Assembly: GCF_022163125.1 (NCBI RefSeq)
Contig: NZ_CP091881.1
Location: 4,464,001-4,528,000, forward strand
Reading direction: 5' to 3'
Source: Paenibacillus sp. HWE-109
GTDB taxonomy: Bacteria > Bacillota > Bacilli > Paenibacillales > NBRC-103111
DNA length: 64,000 nt
Shown here: positions 1 through 8,843 of the stretch, piece by piece
How the letters are laid out: the number at the start of each line of letters is the position of its first letter
Numbering within the stretch: the first letter of the stretch is position 1
Notes under the pieces: model-generated
Seen by the model: the letters and a program-made list of their open reading frames with translations, nothing else
Told to the model about the DNA's origin: nothing
Database searches by the model: none
Made by a program: the position numbers and the translations under genes

Positions 1-2103
1 CAGAGCTGGCATGATATGAACTTCGCCAGGAATGGAGAAGAGAAGCATTTCCTGCATCGCCGAAGTCCATCCCATATTCGCATCCAGTTGGACAGGTGCC
101 CAGTCCATATCAACGCCGATGCCCATCCCCCGCCAGTCATTATGCAGCGTGATGAGATTATTCATGACACAAGAGCGGCTTACTATCTCTAAACATTCCA
201 GCGCTTGATCCCCTGCGCCCATACGGGCATAATTATTGGCCATATGAGCCAGAGACCAACCAGACTGCTCTTTAAGTCCGATAACAAGCCGCTTTTCGAT
301 CGCTTTGACAAAAGCACCGAATAATTCAGGGTCAGAATGCTTGTTCACTTCGGTTCCAGGAAAAACAGGATACACATGCGACTCGTGACGGTGATGATAA
401 TTGTCTGTGAAGAGAGGGTGCATCCATTCCGTTATCGCGCCATCCGCATTGATCTGATAAGGCGGAATTCGCTCCAGCATTTCACGCCACTTCGGAATAT
501 CTTCGGTATATTGACCGGCTGCTATTGCCCCTTCAATCAAGTGAGTCAGCAGCTCCTTGGCAATCGCGAAGTCCATCGTGGCATTCATCGTCGTCCCCAT
601 AGAAACACCCTTTGTCCAGTAGTTTCCAGGTGTGTTTTCCGGAGAGTTGGATGGCGAACTGACGGAATAGCCTGACTCCGAGAGCGTAAAGAAATCCTCA
701 TAGAACAGAGCGGCTTCACGCATGAACGGCAAGGCCCGCTCCCGCAGAAATTGAATATCTCCTGTATGCAGATAATAATCGTAATAATGCTGGCTAACCC
801 AACCGGCTCCACCCGTCCAGTGGATGATATGAGGAGAAGTATGTTTAAGCAGTCCTGAATCCGGAGCGCTAGGGGCAGGAATGTAGATCCCTCGGCAGCC
901 GTACAAACGGCTTGCATTCGTGCGGAAATCCGCCATATGCTTATCCATGTAATTAAATACGGCTAGCAGCAGTTCAGGCATATTGCCGGATAGCGCCTGC
1001 CAATATATCATCTGCAAATTCTCGTTAACCATATGGAAAGCCCACATGGCATCGTAATCGCCGCACCATAAACCGTATAGATGGCAAGGCTGGCCGTGCT
1101 TGCTTGAGCTTGAAATTAATAAATAACGGCCAAAAGCCCACATTTTCTCCACTAATGCATCAGGCGTTTCCCCCTGATAAGCTTGCCGCAGCAGCTCTTC
1201 GTTCGATAATTCCCGGCCTTCGGCCATTAGATCGAAGGTCACGGAGCCAAATAACCGGCCATGTTCAGCAGCATGAGAAGCTAGCAGCGAACTGTAACTT
1301 GGATCGAGTCCAGATACATCAGCCTTCAACTGGGCCCACTCCGTATGGCGCTCCCCACGTGCGAACAATTTCATGATGACAAGCACAGAATCTGCTTCCT
1401 TGACAGCAAGACCTCCCGGGATTGCTTCAATAGAGCCGTTGCGACTTATGACCCGAGCTACAGCGCCGAAATCGGAGCCGTCGCTATTCTGGGCAGCATA
1501 ATAGAGGAACTCCCCTTCACTTCTAGTTTCAGCCAGTTCAGGAAAAACAACACCTTGCCGGCGCACATCCCGCTTATCGTGCAATTGCAGCAGCAAGTTG
1601 GCTTCAATCCGCTTGGGTCCTTGTTTACGAATTTCATAGACCACACAATCATCCGTCCGCGATACGAATAAAATCCGCTCATACCGGGTATCCCCATCTG
1701 TCCAACTCACGTTCACCTCTCCAGATTCCATCGCTAGCGTTCGTTTGTAATGACGGAACGCATGGCGAAGCGGCATGAACACTTTCAAATCACCTAACGG
1801 CAAGGGTGAAGCCATTTTCGGTTGATAGCCTTGCTTCAGAAGGGCATCGGGCAAGACGCGGTCCGCCTTGGGCGCTTCGCCTTCAAGCAGCAATCGACGT
1901 ACTTCCGGGAGTGCCGAACTGACATCTGGAAGTTCGGGTGCCTGTCCGCCCCACCATAGATCTTCGTGATTGAGCAGCACGGTTTCTTCGTGCACGCCAC
2001 CATAGATGGCGGCCCCAACTCTCCCGTTGCCGGAAGGCGTAGCCTCCCTCCACAGTGAACGCCACCATGAAGCAGGATAGCTCATCGTTATGAAATTCTT
2101 CAT
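1..2103 (-). CDS. GH95 family glycoside hydrolase (alpha-L-fucosidase-like), C-terminus cut by window edge
   Basis: Reading the minus strand from an ATG at 2103 gives an open frame to the left window edge, so about 700 residues are visible and the C-terminus is missing. The N-terminal domain carries PSGNGRVGAAIYGG and LNHEDLWWGG, the hallmark start of GH95 enzymes. Further on are NENLQMIYW (about residue 357), matching the Asn-x-Asn of the GH95 active site, and SPSNSPEN (about residue 487), whose Glu matches the catalytic acid. The family removes terminal alpha-L-fucose or alpha-L-galactose. There is no obvious signal peptide, so it probably acts in the cytoplasm on imported oligosaccharides. 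An AAAAGGAG site lies 9 bases before the ATG. It follows the binding-protein gene by 84 bases, probably in the same operon. The exact sugar cannot be read from sequence. Confidence 0.85.
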   Translation of the reverse strand, partial: MKNFITMSYPASWWRSLWREATPSGNGRVGAAIYGGVHEETVLLNHEDLWWGGQAPELPDVSSALPEVRRLLLEGEAPKADRVLPDALLKQGYQPKMASPLPLGDLKVFMPLRHAFRHYKRTLAMESGEVNVSWTDGDTRYERILFVSRTDDCVVYEIRKQGPKRIEANLLLQLHDKRDVRRQGVVFPELAETRSEGEFLYYAAQNSDGSDFGAVARVISRNGSIEAIPGGLAVKEADSVLVIMKLFARGERHTEWAQLKADVSGLDPSYSSLLASHAAEHGRLFGSVTFDLMAEGRELSNEELLRQAYQGETPDALVEKMWAFGRYLLISSSSKHGQPCHLYGLWCGDYDAMWAFHMVNENLQMIYWQALSGNMPELLLAVFNYMDKHMADFRTNASRLYGCRGIYIPAPSAPDSGLLKHTSPHIIHWTGGAGWVSQHYYDYYLHTGDIQFLRERALPFMREAALFYEDFFTLSESGYSVSSPSNSPENTPGNYWTKGVSMGTTMNATMDFAIAKELLTHLIEGAIAAGQYTEDIPKWREMLERIPPYQINADGAITEWMHPLFTDNYHHRHESHVYPVFPGTEVNKHSDPELFGAFVKAIEKRLVIGLKEQSGWSLAHMANNYARMGAGDQALECLEIVSRSCVMNNLITLHNDWRGMGIGVDMDWAPVQLDANMGWTSAMQEMLLFSIPGEVHIMPAL

Positions 2104-2138
2104 TCTAAGCGACTCCTTTTCATAAGTAAGTAAAGAAA

Positions 2139-2173
2139 GGAAAGGCATTGCCCGCAAGGAGCAACAACTTTCC
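2139..2173 (-). terminator. Hairpin between binding-protein and GH95 genes, possible partial terminator
   Basis: On the minus strand GGAAAG...TTGC pairs with GCAA...CTTTCC, with a three-base internal mismatch, and is followed by a T-rich run (TTTCTTTACTT). The stem is imperfect, so it may act as an attenuator or an RNA-protecting 3' end for the binding-protein message rather than a full stop. Confidence 0.35.
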
Positions 2174-2187
2174 AATATCGTGAATGA

Positions 2188-3753
2188 TTAACTTCTGTTG
2201 CTGGACACAATGACACCATTGCCTTGTTTGTAACGCTCTGACGCTTCTTTAATAATGTCGTTGCCGCCTTTGTTCTTGTACTCCTCAATGACCTTCGGCC
2301 AATCGGAGATCGGCTCTTTGCCGTATACCATCTTGATCATATGGTCAAGAATCAGCTTAGGACCGACATCATCCGCTTGTGCAGCAACATCCGGATATTT
2401 CGAATAAGTTTGCAGCGCAGGTACGAAACGTACCGAGCCTAGACCTTCCTTGGAAATAACATTATCAAGGATATTCATCATCTCGCGCCCTGTCGGCGTC
2501 AGCTCTTCTTTGGCTTTGTTGTATGCGGTGTCATGAACAAACCAGAACATGCCGCGGAAGCCGTCAAGATCAATCTCCTCAGGCGTGGTTGGCGCTGTAA
2601 ACTTCACTTTGCCATTCTCCATTGTGTACGTTTCGCCCTCGATGCCGAAGGAAAAGTATTTTTCTGCTTCTGGCGTTGTCATCCATTCGAAGAACTTAAC
2701 AATCTCGATCGCTTTCTCCTTCGAAACCTTGCTGTTGATGTAGTAGGACGTGTTGATGCTCGAATACAGCAGATGGCCTCCTCTGTTCTCGGGACCACGA
2801 GGGGCAGGAACAATGTCCACTTTCGCATTGGGAACTGTATTTTTGAATTTTTCACGGTAAATGCTCAATCCTTGTGCATTGGCAGACCACATGCCTACTT
2901 TGCCTGCATCAATGTTCTTGCCATAATCAGATGAGCTGATCGACGCAAAATCCTTAGGGATTAAACCTTCATCGAACATCGTTTTGAATGTTTGAAGCGC
3001 TTTCGTCATATTCTCAACATCATAGAACTTAGGAACAACCTGATCCCCTTGCACTTCGAATTGAGACGGCAGTACGTCAAATGCGCCTAGTATCGTGTCG
3101 GCATACTTAAAGTTTTCGCGCATTTGGTACGGGTTTTCAACACCCAGCTTTTTAAAGGCCCGCATCACATTCAAGAATTCATCCACTGTTTTGGGAGCAG
3201 CCAAGCCGGTTTTTTCAAGCAAATCAGTCCGCATAAACAAGGCGCGGCGCGAAGGCGTGGACAACCATGATGGAATTCCGTAAATTTTACCGTTGAAACT
3301 TGTTTCCTGCCAAGCTTCTTTCGGTACTAATTTCATAATTGTCGGTGCGTACTGTTTGAGCAAATCATCCAAGGGCATGAACACGCCGGATTCAACCGAT
3401 CCCGACATCCCTTTTGTGGTAGCGCCTCCAACATTCTGAACAACATCAGAAATATCATTTGAAGCGAACATCAATGACATTTTTTGGTCAAAATCTTTCA
3501 AAGGAAGCATGCGGAAGTCGATGTCTGTATTTGTTAACTCCTCCAGCTTCTTCACCCATTTTTCCTGATTGACGTCCGCTGATTTCTCGGCAAACTTATT
3601 GCCGCTTGTTGTTATGGACATCGAAAACTTTAATTTTTCATTTTTTTTAGCCGCTTGGCTGGATGTCGGACTCGGTGTCGCATCGCTGCTGCAACCTGCC
3701 ACTACGCTGACCGTCATTGCACATGTCAATAACAACCCCATCACTTTTTTCAT
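2188..3753 (-). CDS. Extracellular solute-binding lipoprotein (LplA-type, carbohydrate ABC transport)
   Basis: 521 aa. It begins MKKVMGLLLTCAMTVSVVAGC, a signal peptide with lipobox VVAGC, so it should be lipid-anchored outside the membrane. The rest has the size and pattern of the long (about 500 aa) LplA/YtcQ-type family 1 solute-binding proteins that work with CUT1 sugar permeases, including WLSTPSRRALFMRTDLLEKTGL and the internal EKAIEIVKFFEWMTTPEAEKYF. GAGGCG lies before the ATG. It is the first gene of a unit with the GH95 enzyme. No permease or ATPase is adjacent inside the window; the permeases may lie to the left of the window or elsewhere. The ligand is probably an oligosaccharide, inferred from the enzyme next door. 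Confidence 0.88.
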   Translation of the reverse strand: MKKVMGLLLTCAMTVSVVAGCSSDATPSPTSSQAAKKNEKLKFSMSITTSGNKFAEKSADVNQEKWVKKLEELTNTDIDFRMLPLKDFDQKMSLMFASNDISDVVQNVGGATTKGMSGSVESGVFMPLDDLLKQYAPTIMKLVPKEAWQETSFNGKIYGIPSWLSTPSRRALFMRTDLLEKTGLAAPKTVDEFLNVMRAFKKLGVENPYQMRENFKYADTILGAFDVLPSQFEVQGDQVVPKFYDVENMTKALQTFKTMFDEGLIPKDFASISSSDYGKNIDAGKVGMWSANAQGLSIYREKFKNTVPNAKVDIVPAPRGPENRGGHLLYSSINTSYYINSKVSKEKAIEIVKFFEWMTTPEAEKYFSFGIEGETYTMENGKVKFTAPTTPEEIDLDGFRGMFWFVHDTAYNKAKEELTPTGREMMNILDNVISKEGLGSVRFVPALQTYSKYPDVAAQADDVGPKLILDHMIKMVYGKEPISDWPKVIEEYKNKGGNDIIKEASERYKQGNGVIVSSNRS

Positions 3754-3907
3754 CTCATACGCCTCAATTTCCTAGAATTAACCACGTCTGGTTATTCGTA
3801 TCTTACCCTTTGCCGACAGGATTCGGTATGTATTTTTTTACACTCCTGTTGTGTTCATTTTCGAAATAGGCTATTTTCGGGGTATTCTGCGCAAGAAAAC
3901 TGCCCAA

Positions 3908-4108
3908 TTATTTCCAGAACCATTTATCATAAATGAAATAACAGATATAGGACAGGCCAGCGAGAACGATATTGAGCCAACCTAGGATTAAAGCCCCCTT
4001 CTTCTCCCTTGTCAGATTGGCTTTGGCATAAATTTTGACATCAAAAACCAAAACAAGAATCCCTGAAAGGAGCAACAGCATGATGGTGTAGTAATTAAAG
4101 GTTATCAT
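3908..4108 (-). CDS. Small two-helix membrane protein at the end of the germination operon (CLC_0170-like)
   Basis: 66 aa with two hydrophobic segments (about residues 5-24 and 41-60) separated by a charged loop, ending KWFWK. A strong GGAGGGGG ribosome site precedes the ATG and it starts 36 bases after gerC, so it is most likely co-transcribed with the germination genes. Its size and position match the small 'CLC_0170 family' membrane proteins found beside ger operons in Paenibacillus and Clostridium; I recall that family name rather than having searched it. A role in assembly of the germinant receptor in the inner spore membrane is possible but inferred only from position. Confidence 0.7.
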   Translation of the reverse strand: MITFNYYTIMLLLLSGILVLVFDVKIYAKANLTREKKGALILGWLNIVLAGLSYICYFIYDKWFWK

Positions 4109-4144
4109 GATTAACCCCCTCCGATTGCTGGCAGGAACGAGGAC

Positions 4145-5368
4145 CTATTGGGTTTTCGTTCCGATACGTCGAATCTTGATTTGCACTTTAATATCGACAG
4201 TCATCGTCTTGTACAAGTTGCTCCACTGCTCCTTGTTTTTAACTTCCCGATTCCAAAAGGAGGGTTGAAAAGCACGCACATATTCACCAAAGCCAAAAAT
4301 ATCACAAGCATCTTTTTGCGTTTGCTGAACTAATTTCAGAAACCCTTGTTCACCGTCTTTTTCAATTTTCTGCTCCAGTTTTTTGATTGTTTCCCTGGTA
4401 ATGAGCCAATTTTCGTCTGTTTTTTCTCGCAAATCACCTTCGATCTGACTCACGATGGTAGCATGAACCTTACCGTTCACAATGTTGGTTATAATTTTGG
4501 CCCTCCGATGAGTGGATTGAAAAACAACCGTTGTATCCGACTCGGGAATTTGCTCTAAGACGCTGTATCCCCCAGGATTGATTTGTTTCATTGCCATAAA
4601 ATGACCGATCTGCAGTGCGGTCGTAGCCCCTACCATTTTATCCCCTTTAAAATAAGCCAATCCCGCAATTTCGATATTCGATGCTTTCTTCAATTCAAGA
4701 TAAGGCAGCGCTCCTTCCTGCCCTTTGGCAGAACTCGCGCTGTAAAACACCCCCAGGAAATAATTGGGGAGCCTCCCCATATCTGTAGCGTGTTCAAGCG
4801 TAGCCAGCAAATATAAAGAGGGTACACGTTCTAATTGAGGCGTTGCTTTCATAAGTTCAGAAGCTTTTCCTTTGGAAACAACCATCCAAACCGTTCTTCG
4901 TACTTGTGGCTGACGGCGGAAGAAGTCCTTTTCGTTCTGAATCCCCTTGCGAGCAATGGCTTCTGAAACGACGATAACACGCAAATGCCCATAGAACAGA
5001 CGATCTGCCAACTGCTGCTGAAGATTCATCAAGGAGTCTTCGATCGTATATCCGAAGCTGCTCAATACCCAGACAGGTTTCTGATTCGATGGCGTTCCCG
5101 TGCCCCCAGCGCCCAAAGGGATGCGTCCAGGGACAGCAATTTGTACGGTAATCTTGATCAATGGTCTTTTGATGTTCGAATCATTTTTCGTCATTTGGGT
5201 AGCATTGCTGCTCTCATTCTTGTCTTCGGACGTTGCTTCATCGATCGCAATGGCCAGCACAACCGCTCGATCTTCAATTTCCAACCGATCCCAACATCCT
5301 GTGAGCAGGGGAACGAAACATAGGAAGACGAATATTCGCTTAATTCGGTTTCGCCACACTTGGATCAC
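4145..5368 (-). CDS. gerC: Ger(x)C family spore germination lipoprotein
   Basis: 407 aa, the usual length for the C subunit of GerA-type germinant receptors. N-terminal hydrophobic stretch RIFVFLCFVPLLTGC is a lipoprotein signal with lipobox LLTGC, followed by the characteristic CWDRLEIEDRAVVLAIAIDE. In the family this subunit is lipid-anchored on the outer face of the spore inner membrane and is needed for the receptor to respond to nutrients. The start codon is GTG at 5368, with GGGAG just upstream; it overlaps the end of gerB by 29 bases, which suggests translational coupling. Family assignment is firm; the germinant is unknown. Confidence 0.93.
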   Translation of the reverse strand: MIQVWRNRIKRIFVFLCFVPLLTGCWDRLEIEDRAVVLAIAIDEATSEDKNESSNATQMTKNDSNIKRPLIKITVQIAVPGRIPLGAGGTGTPSNQKPVWVLSSFGYTIEDSLMNLQQQLADRLFYGHLRVIVVSEAIARKGIQNEKDFFRRQPQVRRTVWMVVSKGKASELMKATPQLERVPSLYLLATLEHATDMGRLPNYFLGVFYSASSAKGQEGALPYLELKKASNIEIAGLAYFKGDKMVGATTALQIGHFMAMKQINPGGYSVLEQIPESDTTVVFQSTHRRAKIITNIVNGKVHATIVSQIEGDLREKTDENWLITRETIKKLEQKIEKDGEQGFLKLVQQTQKDACDIFGFGEYVRAFQPSFWNREVKNKEQWSNLYKTMTVDIKVQIKIRRIGTKTQ

Positions 5369-6461
5369 CCTGACTCCCTTGATTTTTCTTCCGAATGAGG
5401 GCTACGATAAGCAAAACGGAGGGGTAACCGATCGTAAAAACTAATCCCCAACGACCGACAACCTCAATAAAGTCATACATAGCAAGCAAGTTTTGAGGAA
5501 GCATCGCGATGACATAGATAAAAGGAATCAGAAAAAACGAGAACAATTTATGATCTTGCAGGCGAAATAATTGCATTAAAAAACGAATAGCCGAGTAGTA
5601 GCTCGATAGCAGTGTTGTGAACACAGCTGTCACCCATACGGCAAGAAAAGCGCCATCCAATCGCTCGAGAATATTAGCGGGCAATGATGTCGTCTTTGCC
5701 AGCTCGAGCGTTGGCCACACTAAATTTTTGACCTCTTCCGCTCCGAATACCCCAACGGTGGCCACAACAATGAGCAGGTACAGTCCACCCGAAATAACCA
5801 TGCCGACGAAACTCGCTATCATCGCTCTCTCCGGCCTGCGCATAGCAGGAATCACCAGTGTTATGATGAATGATCCCTGAAACAAGGCAGCCATCGTAAG
5901 CGTCCCGGCAAACATGCCACTCGGTTCATTGCCCCATACTGGCATCAAATAGACCATTTGCGCATTTTTCAAGGAAAGAACTACAATTAATACAAGTGGA
6001 AACACGATGATGGGGAAGTAAAAGTGATGGAAATAAGTAAAAGTCGTCATATCCGCACGCGAAGAAATGGCCGCAAGGATCAGCATCACAATAACGGTCA
6101 CTTCCAATGGTGTTTTCGTCATAACTGATGTAACAACAACTTCCCCAAATTCACGAGAAGCCAGTGCGGTTATGATAGAAAAAAAAGCAATAATTAAGAC
6201 GCTGAACACACGAGCCGTCCATTTGCCGATTAATTCTTCGCTGTACTGGACAATCGACTGACGGGGGAAACGCATGCCAAGCTTCGTAAGCAGCCAAAGT
6301 CCGACAGTTCCTAAGAAGATGCCTAAAATAGTAACGAGCGGCGCCGCTGAATCTGCTGCTCGCACACCAAAGAGCGAAAGCGCCAACACACCTACGCCAA
6401 TAATCGAGCTAATCAATATGATCGCTGCTTGAATGACTGTGATTTGGCGAGGCTGCTCCAT
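5340..6461 (-). CDS. gerB: GerB-type spore germination permease (GerAB/ArcD/ProY family)
   Basis: 373 aa, strongly hydrophobic with about ten predicted membrane helices, in line with the APC-superfamily fold of GerAB proteins that bind the small-molecule germinant. It starts MEQPRQITVIQAAIILISSIIGVGVLALS, the conserved first helix with the IGVG motif. The GGGGGAG ribosome site is 8 bases before the ATG, inside the 3' end of gerA (53-base overlap), and its own end overlaps gerC. The three subunits are therefore likely made in a coupled way. It ends in a basic, hydrophilic tail (RKKNQGSQGDPSVAKPN). Confidence 0.93.
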   Translation of the reverse strand: MEQPRQITVIQAAIILISSIIGVGVLALSLFGVRAADSAAPLVTILGIFLGTVGLWLLTKLGMRFPRQSIVQYSEELIGKWTARVFSVLIIAFFSIITALASREFGEVVVTSVMTKTPLEVTVIVMLILAAISSRADMTTFTYFHHFYFPIIVFPLVLIVVLSLKNAQMVYLMPVWGNEPSGMFAGTLTMAALFQGSFIITLVIPAMRRPERAMIASFVGMVISGGLYLLIVVATVGVFGAEEVKNLVWPTLELAKTTSLPANILERLDGAFLAVWVTAVFTTLLSSYYSAIRFLMQLFRLQDHKLFSFFLIPFIYVIAMLPQNLLAMYDFIEVVGRWGLVFTIGYPSVLLIVALIRKKNQGSQGDPSVAKPN

Positions 6462-8127
6462 CGGAAATCTCCCCCTTTGAATTCAATACTTTGATCGGAT
6501 CCAACGTATTGTTTGGCTTTTGTTTATCTTTTAATTCCTTAATGTCAGAACCCAGACGCGTTTCATTTGGCGTATGCAAAAGAGCAGGTCTCTTCGGCAT
6601 AGCCCATAGAGGAAAGCGTGCAATTGTATCTTTCATCCCCTGAAAGTTTCCAGGGACTACGGGGCTTAAATAGGGGACCCCGAACGATTTGAGCGAAAGC
6701 ATATGATTGGCGATGAGAATTAATCCGATCATAACCCCATATAAGCCAAATATGCCTGCCAAAATAACGAGCGGAAAGCGCAGCATCCTTAATGCAAGAG
6801 CTGCGTTGTAGGCTGGTGTCGCAAAAGAACCAATCGTCGTTAATGCAATGATGACGACGGTTATCGGACTGATGAAGCCTGCCGCGACGGCAGCCTGTCC
6901 AATGACAAGCACCCCGACAATCGAGAGCGCTCCGCCAACCTGCTGGGGCAGGCGCAAGGTCGCTTCCCTCAAAACCTCCATGGAAATCTCCATGATGAGA
7001 ACTTCAATGACCGAAGGGAAAGGCACCCCTGCTCTCCCTCCTGAAACAGCGACCGCGAACTCCGTTGGTATAAGCTCGGGATTGAACGAAATCAAGGCCA
7101 CATATAAAGAGGGAAATATTAATGAGAATACCAGCGCTACCAGTCGCGCCAACCGAATGAAACTGACTAGAATAAATCGTTCGGAATAGTCTTCTACCGT
7201 CTGGTAAAACTGGCTGAATACAGTCGGTAGAATGAGCGCAAACGGTGAGCCGTCCACCAGCAGGATAACTCGTCCTTCCAGTAAATTAGCAACGGCTTTA
7301 TCCGGGCGTTCGGTATTCTGAATCTGCGGGAACGGCGAGATATGGTTGTCTTCGATAAACTGTTCCAAGTAACCGATATCAATGATGCCATCCGTATCGA
7401 TCAGGGATAGTCTTCGGAATACTTCCTTAACCAGCTCGGGATTCACGATCCCATCCAAGTAACAAATCGCTACTTTGGATTTGGTGACATGCCCAATGCG
7501 CATCGTTTTCACCCGAAACTCCGGGGTGGGCAAGCGATATCGCAGCAACGAGAGATTCGTTCCCAACAATTCGATGAAGCCCTCCCGGGCGCCTCGGATG
7601 ACCTGTTCCGTCTCTGGTTGTGTAATCGATCGCTTGTCCACATGGCGTGTGCTGAAAAGGAACGCTTCCTCTAACCCTTCCACAACGAGGACCGTTTCCC
7701 CCTGCACGATGGCTTGGACAATCTCCGTTAGACGCCCTTCTGTTCTGCCTTCTGAGGCGTACAGCGTATCGTTGAGCAAAACCTCCTTCAAGGGACGGCT
7801 GTCCTTCCCTTGTTCGTGTGTGGACGTTAACATTAACGGTTTTAAAATATGTTCGTTCAAATACTGCTTATCGACTAAGTCAGAGAAATACATCACGAAA
7901 GCGGGATAAAGATCAAATATGCAAAATTCGCGCAGTACAAAATCATCATTTTCACCAAGCATTTGTTCAATGAACGACTTTGTCTCTTCAATATATGGAC
8001 TGATGAGCTCAGCTTCTTTTTGTTCCATCGTTTCATTAATGGTAGCTTGCTTTGGCGGATTCCTGCGGAACTGCTGGCTTTGAGTCCCTTTTTTCGACAA
8101 TCGCTTCAACCATTGCCAATCTGCCAT
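6409..8127 (-). CDS. gerA: GerA-type spore germination protein (germinant receptor A subunit)
   Basis: 572 aa. The N-terminal half is soluble and contains the typical nucleotide-like YLDGIVNPELVKEVFRRLSLIDTDGI segment. The second half (about residues 290-500) has several membrane helices and the family signature EVLIMEISMEVLREATLRLPQQVGGALSIVG. GerA subunits form the main membrane body of nutrient germinant receptors. I place the start at ATG 8127 because GGGGAGG sits 8-9 bases upstream; an in-frame TTG at 8145 overlaps that ribosome site and is unlikely. The protein has a C-terminal hydrophilic extension of about 70 residues rich in Lys, Asn, Ser and His. It is first in the gerA-gerB-gerC-small protein operon, expected to be forespore-expressed, though I could not see a convincing sigma-G promoter. 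Confidence 0.94.
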   Translation of the reverse strand: MADWQWLKRLSKKGTQSQQFRRNPPKQATINETMEQKEAELISPYIEETKSFIEQMLGENDDFVLREFCIFDLYPAFVMYFSDLVDKQYLNEHILKPLMLTSTHEQGKDSRPLKEVLLNDTLYASEGRTEGRLTEIVQAIVQGETVLVVEGLEEAFLFSTRHVDKRSITQPETEQVIRGAREGFIELLGTNLSLLRYRLPTPEFRVKTMRIGHVTKSKVAICYLDGIVNPELVKEVFRRLSLIDTDGIIDIGYLEQFIEDNHISPFPQIQNTERPDKAVANLLEGRVILLVDGSPFALILPTVFSQFYQTVEDYSERFILVSFIRLARLVALVFSLIFPSLYVALISFNPELIPTEFAVAVSGGRAGVPFPSVIEVLIMEISMEVLREATLRLPQQVGGALSIVGVLVIGQAAVAAGFISPITVVIIALTTIGSFATPAYNAALALRMLRFPLVILAGIFGLYGVMIGLILIANHMLSLKSFGVPYLSPVVPGNFQGMKDTIARFPLWAMPKRPALLHTPNETRLGSDIKELKDKQKPNNTLDPIKVLNSKGEISDGAASPNHSHSSSDHID

Positions 8128-8267
8128 AGGATACCGCCTCCCCAACTTTGCCGCTTTCCAAGCATTTCCGTCTACGTATTTTTATCCAAATTTCGGAATA
8201 TATACATAACGGCTATTTTTCCGCTTGATCTGGCTATTTGGTGAAGCTGCTAACTGGGGCGCGGCCC

Positions 8268-8387
8268 TTGGCATAGCTGATCACCAGTTCGCGGACCTTG
8301 GCATAGCTGATCGCCAGTTCGCGGACCTTGGTATAGCTGATCGCCAGTTCGCAGACCTTGGCATAGCTGATCGCCAGTTCGCGGATC
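8268..8387. repeat. 30-bp tandem repeat, four copies
   Basis: Four consecutive 30-base units start at 8268, 8298, 8328 and 8358. Each begins ttggcatagctgatc and ends gttcgcggacc, with only one to three differences between units; a partial fifth unit follows (ttggca...). Because 30 is a multiple of 3, both strands show open 10-residue repeats here, but no ribosome site or homologous protein is recognised. Confidence 0.9.
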
Positions 8388-8489
8388 TTGGCAACACTGC
8401 ACGCCGGGTTGTAGCTTCGCACTCAATCTGCAAGATGACCTTTGCAACACTACGCATCAGGTTGTAGCCTCTCTCACAATCTGTAACTC

Positions 8490-8728
8490 TAACGAACTGT
8501 ATGATGCTTATAGACGAGAAATTGGCTACTTTTGCGATCTATCGAATTGTATTGGCGTTAAGTAGTCGCTTTTGGGCGGTTTTGTGATCATTTTTGCGAA
8601 ATAGCGAATTTGGGATTCGCTAGATTTTTTAAATGACCAATTTTGATCAAATAGGGTCTTTGGAATTCGTAAGAGTTTGGCTCACGGTACAACTATTTTC
8701 TCGTCTATAAGCACCATGCCGTTCATTA
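8490..8728. repeat. Dispersed repeat R1, copy 1 (about 239 bp with 32-bp imperfect terminal inverted repeats)
   Basis: The left end (8490-8521) and the reverse complement of the right end (8697-8728) agree at 28 of 32 positions, sharing the exact core tgcttatagacgagaaa. A related sequence lies at 25041-25260. Inside is a hairpin TAGCGAAT-ttggg-ATTCGCTA. No open frame of useful size is present. The structure resembles a MITE-like or REP-like non-coding element; I did not see a clear target-site duplication. Confidence 0.75.
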
Positions 8729-8843
8729 AATCCCCTTGGAGTCCACGAACCTCCGTAGCAAAGTAGTCTAAGGTGACGCCAATGAAAAAAACGGCTTCGC
8801 CGCTCTGAATGTTGAGCTTCTTACAAGCGACAAATTCTATTGA

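Noticed and set aside
585..917. Antisense frames inside the GH95 and large surface-protein genes
   Set aside because: They are shadows of the true frame: no ribosome sites and no domains.
3862..3880. Inverted repeat cgaaatag/tattttcg between the binding-protein and germination genes as terminator
   Set aside because: Stem is short, A/T rich and imperfect, without a T-run; kept out of the feature list.
8225..8400. CRISPR-like array from the 30-bp units
   Set aside because: Units are directly contiguous with no spacers, and no cas genes are in the window.
8225..8467. 80-residue open frame with ADLGIADRQF repeats (and a similar frame on the other strand)
   Set aside because: The repeat comes from a 30-base DNA tandem array that keeps several frames open; no ribosome site and no family resemblance.
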